This document shows, piece by piece, positions 51,634 through 61,527 of a stretch of DNA of 64,000 nt (its first letter is position 1; the number at the start of each line of letters is the position of its first letter). The stretch spans positions 682,001 through 746,000 of the forward strand of contig NZ_QNQT01000002.1 in assembly GCF_003362805.1 (NCBI RefSeq), read 5' to 3'. The notes beneath the pieces were generated by a model. The model was not told where the DNA came from. It did not search any database and saw only the letters and a program-made list of their open reading frames with translations. The translations under genes and the position numbers were made by a program. This stretch comes from Neobacillus piezotolerans. Its GTDB lineage: Bacteria; Bacillota; Bacilli; Bacillales; Cytobacillaceae.

Positions 51634-52500
51634 CTATTGCAAATGCCGTAGTTTATCGGGATTAGCAACCGTGAAAATCGTCTGAATTCGATTGTCGTTA
51701 AAGTCAAAGGAGTACACATATTTTAGGTCCTCATCGGTCGTTAATATCAGTCCAGGAAGCCCATTGACTGTTGTAAATGTGATAGAGAACTTTCCTGCAT
51801 ATATTTTCAATAAGTTTTGAAGCAATTGTATTACTTTGGCTGCACCCAAAATAGGTATTTGGGCGGCCATTACTTTTCCGCCGCCATCTGAGTACATTGC
51901 CACATCTTCACTAATTAGATTCAATAATTGATTTACGTTGCCATTCAAGATAGACTGTACAAACTCTTTTACAGTCGATTCGGCTACTGAAATAGAAGGT
52001 TGTTTCTTAGGATTATAGTCCATGCCTTTTTTTGCACGGTGAAAAATCTGCCGACAGTTAGCATTGTTTTTTCCAAGAATTTCAGCTATTTCATCATACG
52101 AATATTGGAAGACATCACGGAGTAAAAAGACGGCTCTTTCCGTTGCATTTAGCTGTTGTAATAATAGCAAGTATGCGTTTGAGAGGGACTCTTGTTGCAA
52201 GAAGGCTTGGGAAGGATCGTTTGGTGAAGTCTGTATTTCAAGCAGTGGTTCCGGAAGCCATGGGCCGACATACACCTCGCGTTTTTTTGCGGATGACCGT
52301 AACAAGTCCAGACAGCGATTGGTGACGATTTTACATAGATATGCCTTTTTGTTTTCAATATGGTCGTGGTTGGGGAGCTGATCAAAGGTTATAAACGCTT
52401 CCTGGACAATATCCTCCGAATCCATCACGCTGCCTAACATACGGTAGGCAAGGGAAAAAAGTAGAGGCTGATAAGTTCGATAAAGTTCTTCCATGCTCAT
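51634..52500 (-). CDS. ECF41-type RNA polymerase sigma factor (SigJ-like) with SnoaL-like C-terminus
   Basis: A 288-residue ECF sigma factor: sigma2 region (LFSLAYRMLGSVMDSEDIVQ, EAFITF), sigma4 region (LNATERAVFLLRDVFQYSYD, EIAEILGKNNANCRQI) and a long SnoaL/NTF2-like extension (about 170-288) with the DGGGKV motif known from ECF41. The extension modulates activity, and no anti-sigma gene is present. Its start overlaps the stop of the FAD oxidoreductase gene by four bases (ATGA). ECF41 genes are usually next to a carboxymuconolactone decarboxylase, oxidoreductase or epimerase gene, as here. Confidence 0.92.
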   Translation of the reverse strand: MSMEELYRTYQPLLFSLAYRMLGSVMDSEDIVQEAFITFDQLPNHDHIENKKAYLCKIVTNRCLDLLRSSAKKREVYVGPWLPEPLLEIQTSPNDPSQAFLQQESLSNAYLLLLQQLNATERAVFLLRDVFQYSYDEIAEILGKNNANCRQIFHRAKKGMDYNPKKQPSISVAESTVKEFVQSILNGNVNQLLNLISEDVAMYSDGGGKVMAAQIPILGAAKVIQLLQNLLKIYAGKFSITFTTVNGLPGLILTTDEDLKYVYSFDFNDNRIQTIFTVANPDKLRHLQ

Positions 52501-53786
52501 ACTTTGATTTCCTCTCTAGCATTTAGTAATTGTGAAACTGCTCGTTTCGCGCTGGCTACGGATGCATTAACGAGCAGCTCCCCGTGTGATGCCCAGTCAC
52601 CAGCAACATATAATCCCTCAATTTCAGGAACAGCAGGGCCTGGATTCTCCATTCTTTTCATATGAGGAAAATCGTGGACTACAGTCATTCTCGGCAGGAA
52701 CTGTCTTGTAACTACTTCATTCCGCCAGCCGGGCTGAACCACATCTAATACATGTTCGAGCTCATTTTCATCCTTTGCTGCATCTATTTGTGGACCTTGA
52801 TATTTAATCAGCGATATCACTTTTGTCCCATCATCACTCAAAATAGCCGGCCTTGGCTTACCCTCCCGTGATTGGTGGGTAAAGAAAATTGGTTGATCCA
52901 ATCCATAAATAAATTGGTGCTCCTTTATAGGCAGTTGGCGCAGTCCAATATCTAGACAGGCGACCGTAGCTGGAATCGCTTGCTTGTTCCATGTGTCCAG
53001 TGCAGTCTGATCCGCATGTGGAACTAGTTTGTGAGAAATGGAAGGCGGTGTAGTTAGTATAACATTCGCTGCTTCTATTCTGGCGCCACTCTCACATAAA
53101 ATCGAGTGAACTTTTTGATCTTGATGTTCGACTTCAGCCACCTTACAACCAGTAACTATCTCTACGCCTTGTTTGACAGCGAGTTCACGCAGTTGTTCTA
53201 CGATTGTCCCCCAGCCTTTATCGAGATACAAGACTCCTTTTAGTGCGCGCTGCAGCTGCTTTAAGGCAGGGCCAGCGCTGTGTAATTCAGGTGCAAATAC
53301 ATAAGTGGATGTTCGGAGCAGTGCATAGAAGACGTTACGCAGCATTGGATCATGTAATTGGGTTTCAATCCAATCGCGGATACTGATGTGGTTCCATACA
53401 CTCGTGTCCATTTTTCCTAATTTCATGAACGATTTTGCAAGCTCGAGCTTTCCTCCCCAGCTCAGGAGCGGTGTTTGAAAGAAGGAGGATGTGTTCGTTG
53501 GCAATGCTAAAAGTTGTTCTTTCCACATCACGTAAGCATCTATAGACGGTGTACTTCCCTCGAGCCGTAATCCGAGTTCGCGGAATGCTTCATATGCTTC
53601 TCCTTTATATAGTGCATGAGCCCCCAAATTAAAATATACCCCCAGCTTCTTGTTCGTGATGGCTCTGCCTCCCAATTGTTTTTGCTGTTCCAATACAATG
53701 GTTCGTTTCCCAGCTCTTGCTGCATAAATCGAAGATGTTAAACCCGAAATTCCCCCACCCACAATAGCCACTTCATAATTTGTCAT
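52497..53786 (-). CDS. FAD-dependent oxidoreductase (phytoene desaturase / amine oxidase type)
   Basis: A 429-residue flavoprotein: dinucleotide fold VAIVGGGISGLTSSIYAARA with EQQKQLGGRAITNKK (GG doublet), and a C-terminal FAD segment EGLYVAGDWASHGELLVNAS. The middle resembles NAD(P)/FAD desaturases and protoporphyrinogen-oxidase-like enzymes. The substrate is unknown. It is the first gene of the two-gene ECF41 operon and carries an ECF41-like promoter. ATG 53786 is preferred among clustered ATGs because AAAAGG lies eight bases upstream. Confidence 0.88.
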   Translation of the reverse strand: MTNYEVAIVGGGISGLTSSIYAARAGKRTIVLEQQKQLGGRAITNKKLGVYFNLGAHALYKGEAYEAFRELGLRLEGSTPSIDAYVMWKEQLLALPTNTSSFFQTPLLSWGGKLELAKSFMKLGKMDTSVWNHISIRDWIETQLHDPMLRNVFYALLRTSTYVFAPELHSAGPALKQLQRALKGVLYLDKGWGTIVEQLRELAVKQGVEIVTGCKVAEVEHQDQKVHSILCESGARIEAANVILTTPPSISHKLVPHADQTALDTWNKQAIPATVACLDIGLRQLPIKEHQFIYGLDQPIFFTHQSREGKPRPAILSDDGTKVISLIKYQGPQIDAAKDENELEHVLDVVQPGWRNEVVTRQFLPRMTVVHDFPHMKRMENPGPAVPEIEGLYVAGDWASHGELLVNASVASAKRAVSQLLNAREEIKV

Positions 53787-53818
53787 CGTCATCATCCTTT
53801 TCGATTAATTACCAACAT

Positions 53819-53845
53819 AACGGATAAGTGAATGATTCTGTGACA
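53819..53845 (-). promoter_or_regulatory. ECF41-type promoter
   Basis: Minus strand: TGTCACA (53839-53845), a 16-bp spacer, then CGTT (53819-53822). The published ECF41 consensus is TGTCACA and CGTC with about this spacing. It lies 33 bp before the oxidoreductase start, which implies autoregulation by the sigma factor encoded second. The remaining gap, 53846-54266, shows no gene. Confidence 0.75.
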
Positions 53846-54266
53846 AAATGGAGGCGAAAGTTTTTTGATGGAGTCGAAGAAAAAATACTTAAAAATTCAA
53901 TCTTTTGTGGTGCACCTCTGCAGCATGTATAGGGATCACTATCTAGTATCTTTTTTTATGATTGTCCATTCCGCTCGCAATCTGCTAGGAGCAGGGTAAA
54001 AAAGAACTATTTTAGTATTTAAGAAAAAAGAGGCGGGGATTTAAAGGAATGTAAAGAATGTGATTATAAACAAATTTAGTCAATAAAACAATATAAGTAC
54101 GTATGCAGCCAAAATGGAGAGATATGTACAGTTATCTCCCAGATTTATGATCTTAATATTTTTCAAGGGTAGTTAGTATTGGTAAAGCTATGGGACAATA
54201 ATATTGTTAATTTATTCCAATTTAGCTACAATGGTAATGGTATTATCATGCTAAAGGAGGATATAT

Positions 54267-54626
54267 ATGAACCGTATAACCCACTTTGAAATGCAGGTAG
54301 CAAATACTGAAAAGACGATCGAATTTTACAGAACTATTTTTGGATGGAAGATAGAGCCGTATGGGGATTACGGATACAATTTTGTAACTACGGATGAAGA
54401 AGGCGTTGAAGTAACTGGTGGAATCTTACCCTCTCCCGATGGCCAAGCTCGTGTAATTAATACAATTGAAGTAACTAATCTGGAAGAATCGTTGGAAAAA
54501 GTCAAAGAAAATGGCGGAGAAACGATATATCCCAAAATGGCACTCCCAGGACGTGGATTTGTTGCATACTGCCAGGATCCCGAAGGACTTCTGTTTGGTT
54601 TATTCCAACCAAATGAAAATGCATAA
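54267..54626 (+). CDS. VOC (glyoxalase-like) family protein
   Basis: A 119-residue single VOC domain: RITHFEMQVANTEKTIEFYR, TIFGWKIEPYGDYGYNFV, then ALPGRGFVAYCQDPEGLLFG with the terminal Gly-Leu-Phe-Gly. It follows AAAGGAGG. Members bind metal and small organic ligands; the specific activity is unknown. It is 48 bp before the DUF1801 gene on the same strand, so the two may be cotranscribed. Confidence 0.85.
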   Translation: MNRITHFEMQVANTEKTIEFYRTIFGWKIEPYGDYGYNFVTTDEEGVEVTGGILPSPDGQARVINTIEVTNLEESLEKVKENGGETIYPKMALPGRGFVAYCQDPEGLLFGLFQPNENA

Positions 54627-54674
54627 TAATTAAGTTTAGGAAGACAGATTTTTTAAGGAAGGAGCTGTGCTGCA

Positions 54675-55013
54675 ATGAACCAGGAGGTTTCCTCTTTTAT
54701 CGAAGGTCTTGATCAGCCCTGGAAGATGGAAGTTTGTAATCAACTTCGCCATCTAGTCCATAAAACGATCCCAGGAGCCGACGAGCGGATTCAATACAAA
54801 AAGCCACATTTCTTAAAGAATGGGAAATACGCGGCGGTAATTTCTCCCTCCAAGGATGCCATTGCGTTTATTATTATGAACACCTCTGATCTGGATTTCC
54901 CTAAGGGTTTTGACGGTCCAGCAGAACGAAAATGGCTCAAAATTCGTGAAGGTGATTCGCCAGATTACGAGTTACTTTCTGATTTGCTGGATCAGGCATC
55001 CGGTTCATTATAA
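54675..55013 (+). CDS. DUF1801 domain protein
   Basis: A 112-residue DUF1801 protein: LDQPWKMEVCNQLRHLVHKT, GADERIQYKKPHFLKNGKYA, then FDGPAERKWLKIREGDSP. The fold is a small swapped-hairpin AbrB-like/PiuB type, and the function is unknown. It follows AAGGAAGGAG. A strong terminator follows. Confidence 0.85.
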   Translation: MNQEVSSFIEGLDQPWKMEVCNQLRHLVHKTIPGADERIQYKKPHFLKNGKYAAVISPSKDAIAFIIMNTSDLDFPKGFDGPAERKWLKIREGDSPDYELLSDLLDQASGSL

Positions 55014-55029
55014 CTCCATATGAATATAC

Positions 55030-55066
55030 AAAAGCAAGGATACTGTTTGAAGGATCCTTGCTTTTT
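55030..55066 (+). terminator. terminator after the DUF1801 gene
   Basis: AAAAGCAAGGAT-ACTGTTTGAAGG-ATCCTTGCTTTTT. Confidence 0.9.
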
Positions 55067-55143
55067 ATTCAAATATCGACTTAACTGAAAACTTCCCCAG
55101 CAGCCAGAAGAACTTTTCCAATTATTAAGGAGGTAATACACAG

Positions 55144-56097
55144 GTGAGAGCAGCTGTTTATAGTACCTTTGGTCCCCCTGACGTCTTGGAGATAAAGGAT
55201 GTCGACCAGCCAACCATCAAGGATGATGATAGAGTGCTGATTAGAGTGCACTGTGCCTCGGTCAATGCTTTAGACAATTTGTACCGAAAGGGCTATTTGC
55301 CTTCAAGGTTGGATAATGGACTAACAAAACCCAAAAATTCCATACTGGGCATTGATGTTGCGGGTACGATTGAGGCAGTCGGTAAAAACGTACAAAGATT
55401 TAAAGCAGGTGACCAGGTTTTTGGGAGTTGTTTCGGATCGCATTCCGAATATGTCTCACCGCGTGAGAATTCCTTAAGCCATATGCCTAAAAACGCCACT
55501 TTTGAGGAGGCAGCGGCTATACCTTGTGCTGCCCAAACAGCGCTGCAAGCATTACGAAATGTTGCTCAGGTAAAGGAAGGCCAAAGAGTCTTGATCTATG
55601 GTGCGTCAGGTGGCGTTGGACACTTTGCTGTTCAGCTTGCCAGATACTTTGGGGCTGAAGTAACTGCGGTTTGCAGTACGTCGAACCTTCAGTGGGTTAA
55701 AGAACTTGGGGCACATTACGTAATCGATTATACCAAGGAAGATTTCGCGAAAAACGGGAAGAAGTACGATGTCATTCTCGATGCGGTTGCGAAGCGGACC
55801 TTTTTCAGTTGTTTGCGCTCTCTGACCGATACGGGAGTTTACATTACAGAAAATCCACTCAAACCAAAGTATCACCCCATTCAATTAATAATGGGTTCTT
55901 TGATTGGACGAAAAAAAGCAAAGATTCATCTTGCAAAACCGAATGATACAGATTTAGATTTCTTACGTGGTCTTGTGGAGGAAGGAAAATTAAAACCTGT
56001 CATTGAGAAATGCTTCCCTTTGGAACAGATCGTAGAGGCTCACCGGCATATAGCAAGCGGGCGTACGAAGGGAAAGATTGTTATAAAAATCAAATAG
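55144..56097 (+). CDS. NAD(P)-dependent quinone oxidoreductase-like MDR enzyme
   Basis: A 317-residue medium-chain dehydrogenase: VLIRVHCASVNALDNLYRKG, ILGIDVAGTIEAVGKNVQRF, then the nucleotide-binding IYGASGGVGHFAVQLARYFG and VIDYTKEDFAKNGKKYDVIL. No zinc ligands are seen. It starts with GTG behind AAGGAGG. It is a paralogue of the enzyme at 40277 (shared HVIDYT/YVIDYT and EAAAIP motifs) but clearly diverged. It probably reduces quinones or unsaturated carbonyls. Confidence 0.88.
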   Translation: MRAAVYSTFGPPDVLEIKDVDQPTIKDDDRVLIRVHCASVNALDNLYRKGYLPSRLDNGLTKPKNSILGIDVAGTIEAVGKNVQRFKAGDQVFGSCFGSHSEYVSPRENSLSHMPKNATFEEAAAIPCAAQTALQALRNVAQVKEGQRVLIYGASGGVGHFAVQLARYFGAEVTAVCSTSNLQWVKELGAHYVIDYTKEDFAKNGKKYDVILDAVAKRTFFSCLRSLTDTGVYITENPLKPKYHPIQLIMGSLIGRKKAKIHLAKPNDTDLDFLRGLVEEGKLKPVIEKCFPLEQIVEAHRHIASGRTKGKIVIKIK

Positions 56098-56114
56098 TAA
56101 TAATACATATATGG

Positions 56115-56147
56115 GGTGTTAATCCAGTTAAGGATTAGCGCTTTTTT
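56115..56147 (+). terminator. terminator after the second MDR gene
   Basis: GTGTTAATCC-AGTTAA-GGATTAGCGCTTTTTTC with G-U pairs. Confidence 0.65.
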
Positions 56148-56360
56148 CTTTTTCAAAAAAGAATCTACCATTAACGCTGGCTTATGATTTATAATCTGCA
56201 GAGTTGATTTTACGCGAATAAATCAGAGGGGGGTTAGTACAATAAGGGAAAAATTCATATTCAAACCAATGGAATATGCTGTTAAGATTTAAGAAGTAAT
56301 ACTTTCTAAGGAAATAAATAAGTAAACAATGGTACATATAAAATAACGTGAGGTATTAAG

Positions 56361-56720
56361 ATGCTTTGGAAAATATATTTTTGGATTATGGTAGTTTTGT
56401 TGATCGTGTCAATGTTTTTAAAAAATGAATATGGTTTAGCAGGAACTGTAATCCATATTGTGAGTTTGATGATTAACGTTATTAACACAGTAGGTCTATA
56501 TGGTTATGTATACAAGAAACAATTCTATTTACAATCTTTTTGGAAAATCATATTCATAATTTCTGTAATAGATGTAATTGTAACTACACTTTATTATAGG
56601 TTTAAAGAAGCATCTTCCCAGGAAGAGTTGATTTTTGGTGCGATTTTTACGTTTATTGTACTGTATCCTCATTTGTTAGGTTTATATAGATATGGATTTC
56701 AAAAGCAAAAATTAGCATAG
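56361..56720 (+). CDS. four-helix membrane protein, unknown
   Basis: A 119-residue membrane protein with four hydrophobic segments (about 3-20, 24-46, 58-77 and 88-108). The DNA is clearly AT-rich compared with ileS next door. GAGGT precedes ATG 56361. I do not recognise the family. A short hydrophobic ORF on the other strand (56306-56488) is its shadow. Confidence 0.6.
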   Translation: MLWKIYFWIMVVLLIVSMFLKNEYGLAGTVIHIVSLMINVINTVGLYGYVYKKQFYLQSFWKIIFIISVIDVIVTTLYYRFKEASSQEELIFGAIFTFIVLYPHLLGLYRYGFQKQKLA

Positions 56721-56791
56721 AAATTTCTTATTAAGATTTCTAGTTAGGTGTAAATACTTACGTCAGCTAAGTATAGAAAAAATCCAAAGAG

Positions 56792-56838
56792 AAAGCACTG
56801 CAAAACAGAACTGTAAGCAACCCTGTCCGCAGTACTTT
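56792..56838 (-). terminator. possible terminator of ileS
   Basis: Minus strand: AAAGTACTGC ... GCAGTGCTTT (one G-U pair) just after the ileS stop, with a T run (TTTTTT) nine bases further on. Not a classical signal. Confidence 0.4.
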
Positions 56839-56842
56839 ATTT

Positions 56843-59800
56843 TTAATAACTCAATGAAACCTTCACAGCCCCATCTCCGAATTTCACTTCAAAGCTGTTG
56901 CCAGACTCGCTTAGCGGGCAATAGGAAATCTCCCTGACGAGAACATTTTCTTTGATGAGCGCCTCAAACCGTTGGAGGATTTCCTTGCTGGATTCGGATG
57001 CCTCGACAGTGACCCCGATGTACTTTTCAACCGGTAAATCGAGTTTTTTGCGGGTATCCTGGATCGCGCGGATGAGGTCCCGGACATGGCCTTCCTCTAG
57101 CAGTTCCGGGGTGAGTTTTACATCAAGCAAGACCTTCATTTGCTGGTCGCACGCTATTTCAAATCCCAGAGCAACGACATGGTCGACATGGACATGCTCC
57201 TTGTTCAATGTCACGGTTTGCCCGTTAACCTCAATTTTCAGCTGGCCATTTTCCAATAAGAATCCCTTCTCGAAATTGGATAATTGATTAACATAAGCCT
57301 TTACTTCGTTTACCAGCTTTCCAAACGCCGCGCCAGCGGTTTTAAAATTCAGCTTAATAACGCTGGATTCGTACCGGGATAAATCATCAGTAAAGACCAC
57401 TTCCTTTACGTTAAGTTCATCTTTGATGATGCCGGTATAGGCGTCCAGACGGTGCCCGCTGTCCTTGCGCCACACAATGAGCTGCTTTAAAGGCTGTTTT
57501 ACCTTCAGGTTGCCGGCATTGCGGATGCTTCGGCCGAGCTCGACAATTTTCAGAACGGCTTGCATATCTTCCTCAAGCTCTTGATCAATCATTGAAAGAT
57601 CAGCCTGAGGATAATCCTGCAGATGGACGCTCTCCTGATGAAGCTTTAAATGGATATCCTCGGAGAGATAGGGAACAAACGGAGCGAGCAGGCGGCTGAG
57701 TGTGCTCAGCGTTTCAAAAAGTGTTGAATAGGCACCAACCTTATCCTCGGAAAGTCCGCTCGCCCAAAATCTCGTTCTCGACCGCCGTACATACCAGTTG
57801 CTCAGTTCGTCGACAAATGCGGCAATCTCGCGGGCGGCTTGGGTGAATTGGAACCGGTCCATGTGCGTTTCGACTTCGCTGACTGTCCGATTCAACCGTG
57901 AAAGCACCCAATGATCCAATACGGTCCGCTTACCAGTTTGGTCGGGGTTATAGTCGAAGTCATCAATATTCGCATAAAGGGCAAAGAATTTATACGTATT
58001 ATCAAGCGTATCAACGAGTTTGGACCTGGCATCCTGGACAATTTTTTTCGAAAAACGCTTCGGATTCCATGGCGAACTGTCAACTAGGAAAGCCCAGCGC
58101 AGGGCATCCGCTCCGTATTCCTTCATCAATTCATCCGGGTCGAGCGCGTTTCCTTTGCTCTTGGACATTTTCTGGCCGTGTTCATCAAGCACATGTCCAA
58201 GCGACAACACATTTTTATAAGGCGCCTTGCCAGTAAAAAGGGTCGAAACCGCAAGCAGGCTATAGAAAAATCCTCTTGTCTGGTCAATTCCCTCGATTAC
58301 AACATCCGCAGGGAACTGGGCATGGAATTTATCGTTATTTTCAAAAGGATAATGGTACTGAGCAAACGGCATCGAACCGCTATCGAACCACACATCGATG
58401 ACCTCAGGCGTCCGGTACATGGCTCCGCCGCATTCCGGGCAAGTGCATTGGACCTCGTCGATAGATGGCTTGTGGAGCTCATTATTGTCCGGGACATCAG
58501 TTGCAGCGAGCTTTTGAAGGGCAGCGATGCTGCGCGGTGCTTCCTCATGCCCGCAAGCTGTACAAACCCAGACATTCAGCGGTGTACCCCAATACCGGTT
58601 CCGGCTGATGTTCCAGTCAACGAGATTTTCAAGGAAATTCCCGAATCGGCCCTCTTTAATATGGTAAGGATACCAGTTCACCCCGGCGTTGTTGGTAAGC
58701 ATTTTGTCCTTTAGCGCCGACATCTTGATAAACCAGCTGTCTGTCGCATAGTAAAGCAGTGGAGAGTCGCAGCGCCAGCAGTGTGGATAGCTGTGCTCGT
58801 ATTTTTCTTTATGGTAAAGCGTTCCCCGCTCAGCGAGCATTTTGATGATGTCGACATCGCAGTCCTTCACGAATTTCCCCGCGAGTTCCGTCACCTCAGC
58901 CGTATAGCAGCCGCGTGCATCAACGACATTGATGAACGAGAAGCCGTTTTGCTGGACGGTTTTGTAGTCATCTTCCCCGTAGGCAGGTGCGATATGGACA
59001 ATCCCGGTTCCGCTGTCCTCCGTCACATACTCCGCCATCACAACTTCAAGGCCTTTCTCGACGGCCACATAATTGAAAGGCGGCACATAACACACACCTT
59101 CAAATTCACGGCCGCTATGCTCGCCCAGCAATTCGCAGTCCCCAAGCACCATTTCGGCGAGCGATTTGGCGACGATATATACCTCGCCATCCTTTTTTGC
59201 CCGCACATACGCCATGTCAGGATTCATGGCCAGCGCAACATTTGCCGGCAGCGTCCATGGTGTGGTCGTCCAGCCAAGGAAATACTCATTCTCCCGGTCT
59301 TCCATCCTGAATTTAACAGTCGCCGATAAGTCCTTTACATCCTTATAGCCCTGGGCCACCTCATGCGAGCTTAACGAAGTCTGGCAGCTCGGGCAGTATG
59401 GCGATACCCGATGGCCCTTATACAAAAGTCCGTCGCCATGGACCTTGCCGAGGATGTTCCAAACACTTTCGATATACTCGTTGCTCAACGTTAAATATGG
59501 CTGGTCCATATCGACCCAGTAGCCCAATTCCTCAGTAAAGGAACGCCATTTTTTCTCGTACGTGAACACGCTCTCCTTGCATTTTTTGATAAAATCCTCA
59601 ATGCCGTATTTCTCGATTTCCTGCTTTCCTGATATGCCGAGCTGCTTTTCGACCCCAAGTTCGACTGGAAGCCCGTGCGTATCCCAGCCAGCTTTTCGCT
59701 CAACAAGGAAACCTTGCATCGTTTTATACCTGGCCACCACATCCTTGATTGTCCGCCCAAACGCATGGCCAACGTGGGGAAGGCCATTTGCTGTCGGAGG

Positions 59801-59935
59801 CCCTTCGTAAAAGACAAACGGTATATCACTTTGCCTCTGCAGCACCGATTCCCTGAAAGTATTCCTTTCCGTCCAGTAATTCCGGATCCGTTCCTCACGC
59901 CCGACAACGGACTCCTGTTTTTGATTAGAGTTCAT
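56843..59935 (-). CDS. ileS: isoleucyl-tRNA synthetase, type-2-like long form
   Basis: A 1030-residue class I synthetase: N-terminal [20 protein letters not shown] with the HIGH-type motif at 54-57, [20 protein letters not shown], an editing domain (about 185-390), [18 protein letters not shown] and KMSKS at 589-593 within [14 protein letters not shown]. The long C-terminus and the YEGPPTANG form, in place of DGPPYANG, are like the eukaryotic-type (type 2) IleRS that in some bacteria resists mupirocin. It charges tRNA-Ile. ATG 59935 follows AAGGAGCG. Regulated by the T-box upstream. Confidence 0.95.
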   Translation of the reverse strand: MNSNQKQESVVGREERIRNYWTERNTFRESVLQRQSDIPFVFYEGPPTANGLPHVGHAFGRTIKDVVARYKTMQGFLVERKAGWDTHGLPVELGVEKQLGISGKQEIEKYGIEDFIKKCKESVFTYEKKWRSFTEELGYWVDMDQPYLTLSNEYIESVWNILGKVHGDGLLYKGHRVSPYCPSCQTSLSSHEVAQGYKDVKDLSATVKFRMEDRENEYFLGWTTTPWTLPANVALAMNPDMAYVRAKKDGEVYIVAKSLAEMVLGDCELLGEHSGREFEGVCYVPPFNYVAVEKGLEVVMAEYVTEDSGTGIVHIAPAYGEDDYKTVQQNGFSFINVVDARGCYTAEVTELAGKFVKDCDVDIIKMLAERGTLYHKEKYEHSYPHCWRCDSPLLYYATDSWFIKMSALKDKMLTNNAGVNWYPYHIKEGRFGNFLENLVDWNISRNRYWGTPLNVWVCTACGHEEAPRSIAALQKLAATDVPDNNELHKPSIDEVQCTCPECGGAMYRTPEVIDVWFDSGSMPFAQYHYPFENNDKFHAQFPADVVIEGIDQTRGFFYSLLAVSTLFTGKAPYKNVLSLGHVLDEHGQKMSKSKGNALDPDELMKEYGADALRWAFLVDSSPWNPKRFSKKIVQDARSKLVDTLDNTYKFFALYANIDDFDYNPDQTGKRTVLDHWVLSRLNRTVSEVETHMDRFQFTQAAREIAAFVDELSNWYVRRSRTRFWASGLSEDKVGAYSTLFETLSTLSRLLAPFVPYLSEDIHLKLHQESVHLQDYPQADLSMIDQELEEDMQAVLKIVELGRSIRNAGNLKVKQPLKQLIVWRKDSGHRLDAYTGIIKDELNVKEVVFTDDLSRYESSVIKLNFKTAGAAFGKLVNEVKAYVNQLSNFEKGFLLENGQLKIEVNGQTVTLNKEHVHVDHVVALGFEIACDQQMKVLLDVKLTPELLEEGHVRDLIRAIQDTRKKLDLPVEKYIGVTVEASESSKEILQRFEALIKENVLVREISYCPLSESGNSFEVKFGDGAVKVSLSY

Positions 59936-59978
59936 CGATATCGCTCCTTTTTTTAAAAAAAGTATTCTAAAAGCACAC

Positions 59979-60245
59979 AAAAAACCCCATCCCAGACAAG
60001 GGACGGGGTTAACCGCGATACCACCCTAATTCTATTGATCCGATCAATAGCACTTAGCAACGTACAATCATACGCGTTCCTTGTAACGGCGGACTTCCGT
60101 CCAGGCTTACTGCATGTTCAGCCTGGCTTCTCAGAGAGGATTTTCACGTAACACTCGAACGCCAGCTTGCACCAAAGTGCCGGCTCTCTGTGGATCAAGA
60201 CGAAACGCTACTTTTTCTCATCAACGAATTTGTATGCTTTTATTG
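59979..60245 (-). ncRNA. T-box leader (isoleucine) of ileS
   Basis: Minus strand: long stem I region, then the T-box sequence AGGGTGGTATCGCGG (60013-60027), then a terminator CCCCGTCCC...GGGATGGGGTTTTTT (about 59979-60010). The specifier triplet within GTGAAAATCCTCTC is ATC (60139-60141), an isoleucine codon. Uncharged tRNA-Ile should stabilise the antiterminator and switch on ileS. Confidence 0.93.
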
Positions 60246-60251
60246 GAATTT

Positions 60252-60280
60252 ATTGTAACAACCTGAGGCTGAACCGTCAA
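60252..60280 (-). promoter_or_regulatory. sigma-A promoter of the T-box/ileS transcript
   Basis: Minus strand: TTGACG (60275-60280), 17-bp spacer, TACAAT (60252-60257), a near-consensus promoter just before the T-box leader. Between it and the yjcZ stop (60281-60528) no gene is supported. Confidence 0.85.
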
Positions 60281-60528
60281 GAGATTAATTTAAACGGCAA
60301 TCATTAACCTATTTTATGTTAAAATTAGGCAAATGCATGCCCCGAAGGATAATTTTAGTAATCGTCTTTTTAGGGAATTGAGAGTGATTTGTAAAAAAAT
60401 ACGCCAAGACAGCGGAGGAGTCTTAGCGCAAAGAAGTTATAGAATAGTGAGGTTTGTGAAAATACTTTTGATGCGGTTTAGGGAATATGGATCGATGGAC
60501 GGCTGGGTTGATTGAATTAGGAAACGCA

Positions 60529-60675
60529 CTACCAACAAATTGTAGCACCAATGATAATTAATAAGATGAAAAGGACAATGATTAGAGCGAAACCGCCGCC
60601 CCAGCCAAAGCCACCAACTCCGCCATAACCGTAACCGCAGCCTCCGTAACCGAAGCCTCCACCATAACCGAACAT
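60529..60675 (-). CDS. YjcZ family sporulation protein
   Basis: A 48-residue peptide: a Gly/Tyr-rich N-terminus ([18 protein letters not shown], then a GWGGGFA segment) followed by one hydrophobic helix ([18 protein letters not shown]). This is the YjcZ/YxcA-type family of small spore-associated proteins in Bacillaceae, supporting a spore-forming host. AAAGGTGGTG lies before ATG 60675. An Arg/Trp-rich ORF in another frame over the same bases is an artefact of the Gly codons. Confidence 0.88.
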   Translation of the reverse strand: MFGYGGGFGYGGCGYGYGGVGGFGWGGGFALIIVLFILLIIIGATICW

Positions 60676-60801
60676 GAACAACACCACCTTTGGATAGAAG
60701 ATACCATACCATATGTCACGATTCTGGGTTAGGTATAGGCAAGAGCGGAGTATTGGGAATTTTTAATAACATAAAAAATCTACTATAGGGAGAGAAACCG
60801 T

Positions 60802-61257
60802 GTGAATCGAAATATGGAAATTAGGCCGGCTGCCTATCAAGATGTCAACAGGCTTTATAAACTCATGAGACAATACATAGTTGATTTCTACAAGCAGCCT
60901 GAACCTGAAGAGGATAAGTTAAAGGGCTTAATCACCCATTTAATGGAGGCGCCTTCAAGCGGGCTTCAGTTCGTGGCGGAAGAAAATGGGGAGTTGATTG
61001 GGTTCGCCACATTGTATTTTACGTTCAGCACCCTGAAGGTAAAGCGGCAGGCAATCCTCAATGATTTATTTGTGGTTCCCGAGTCGAGGGGGAAGAAGGT
61101 TGGGGAAAAGCTGTTCCAAGCCAGTTTGGGATATATCCGGGAAAACGGCTTCGCGTCCATGACCTGGGAAACCGCAAAAGACAACCTGGCAGCCCAATCG
61201 CTGTATGAAAAAATGGGCGGGAAGCTATCGGAGTGGCTTGTGTACGAAATTAACTAA
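60802..61257 (+). CDS. GNAT family N-acetyltransferase
   Basis: A 151-residue GNAT protein: EIRPAAYQDVNRLYKLMRQY, LNDLFVVPESRGKKVGEKLF (R-G-x-x-V-G loop with Lys in place of a Gly) and AAQSLYEKMGGKLSEWLVYE. It starts with GTG 60802 after AGGGAGAG. Substrate unknown. The next two small membrane genes follow closely on the same strand. Confidence 0.87.
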   Translation: MNRNMEIRPAAYQDVNRLYKLMRQYIVDFYKQPEPEEDKLKGLITHLMEAPSSGLQFVAEENGELIGFATLYFTFSTLKVKRQAILNDLFVVPESRGKKVGEKLFQASLGYIRENGFASMTWETAKDNLAAQSLYEKMGGKLSEWLVYEIN

Positions 61258-61287
61258 GGTAAAAGAAGTGAGGGATCGAATTTCAAG

Positions 61288-61503
61288 ATGGCAAAAAAAC
61301 TGATTTATTATTTTTTTATCCTTATCTTTTTTGTGATTTACTTTAAGCTGTTCAGTTACTTGTACCGGTATATAGAAATGTTGTTTGACCCTTCTTTTCT
61401 AAACGTATTGGTGATGGTGCAGATTTTTGTTTCGGTCGTAATCCTTGTCCCAGCCTCGGTTGCAACGACTAGAAAGGTTTTTGAAATTATTAAAAGTACT
61501 TAA
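61288..61503 (+). CDS. small two-helix membrane protein
   Basis: A 71-residue protein with two hydrophobic helices (about 4-26 and 38-59). The ribosome site is GAGGGAT at slightly long spacing. It lies between the GNAT gene and a small anchored protein and is probably cotranscribed. Function unknown. Confidence 0.6.
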   Translation: MAKKLIYYFFILIFFVIYFKLFSYLYRYIEMLFDPSFLNVLVMVQIFVSVVILVPASVATTRKVFEIIKST

Positions 61504-61527
61504 GTCTCAAACTCCCGGGAGGCCGTA

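Noticed and set aside
60333-60515. 60-residue plus-strand ORF in the ileS-yjcZ gap
   Set aside because: No ribosome site, no recognisable domain, and a basic random-looking sequence.
60437-60712. 91-residue Arg/Trp-rich minus-strand ORF
   Set aside because: It is another frame of the Gly-rich yjcZ gene; the composition is an artefact of GGN codons and it has no good ribosome site.
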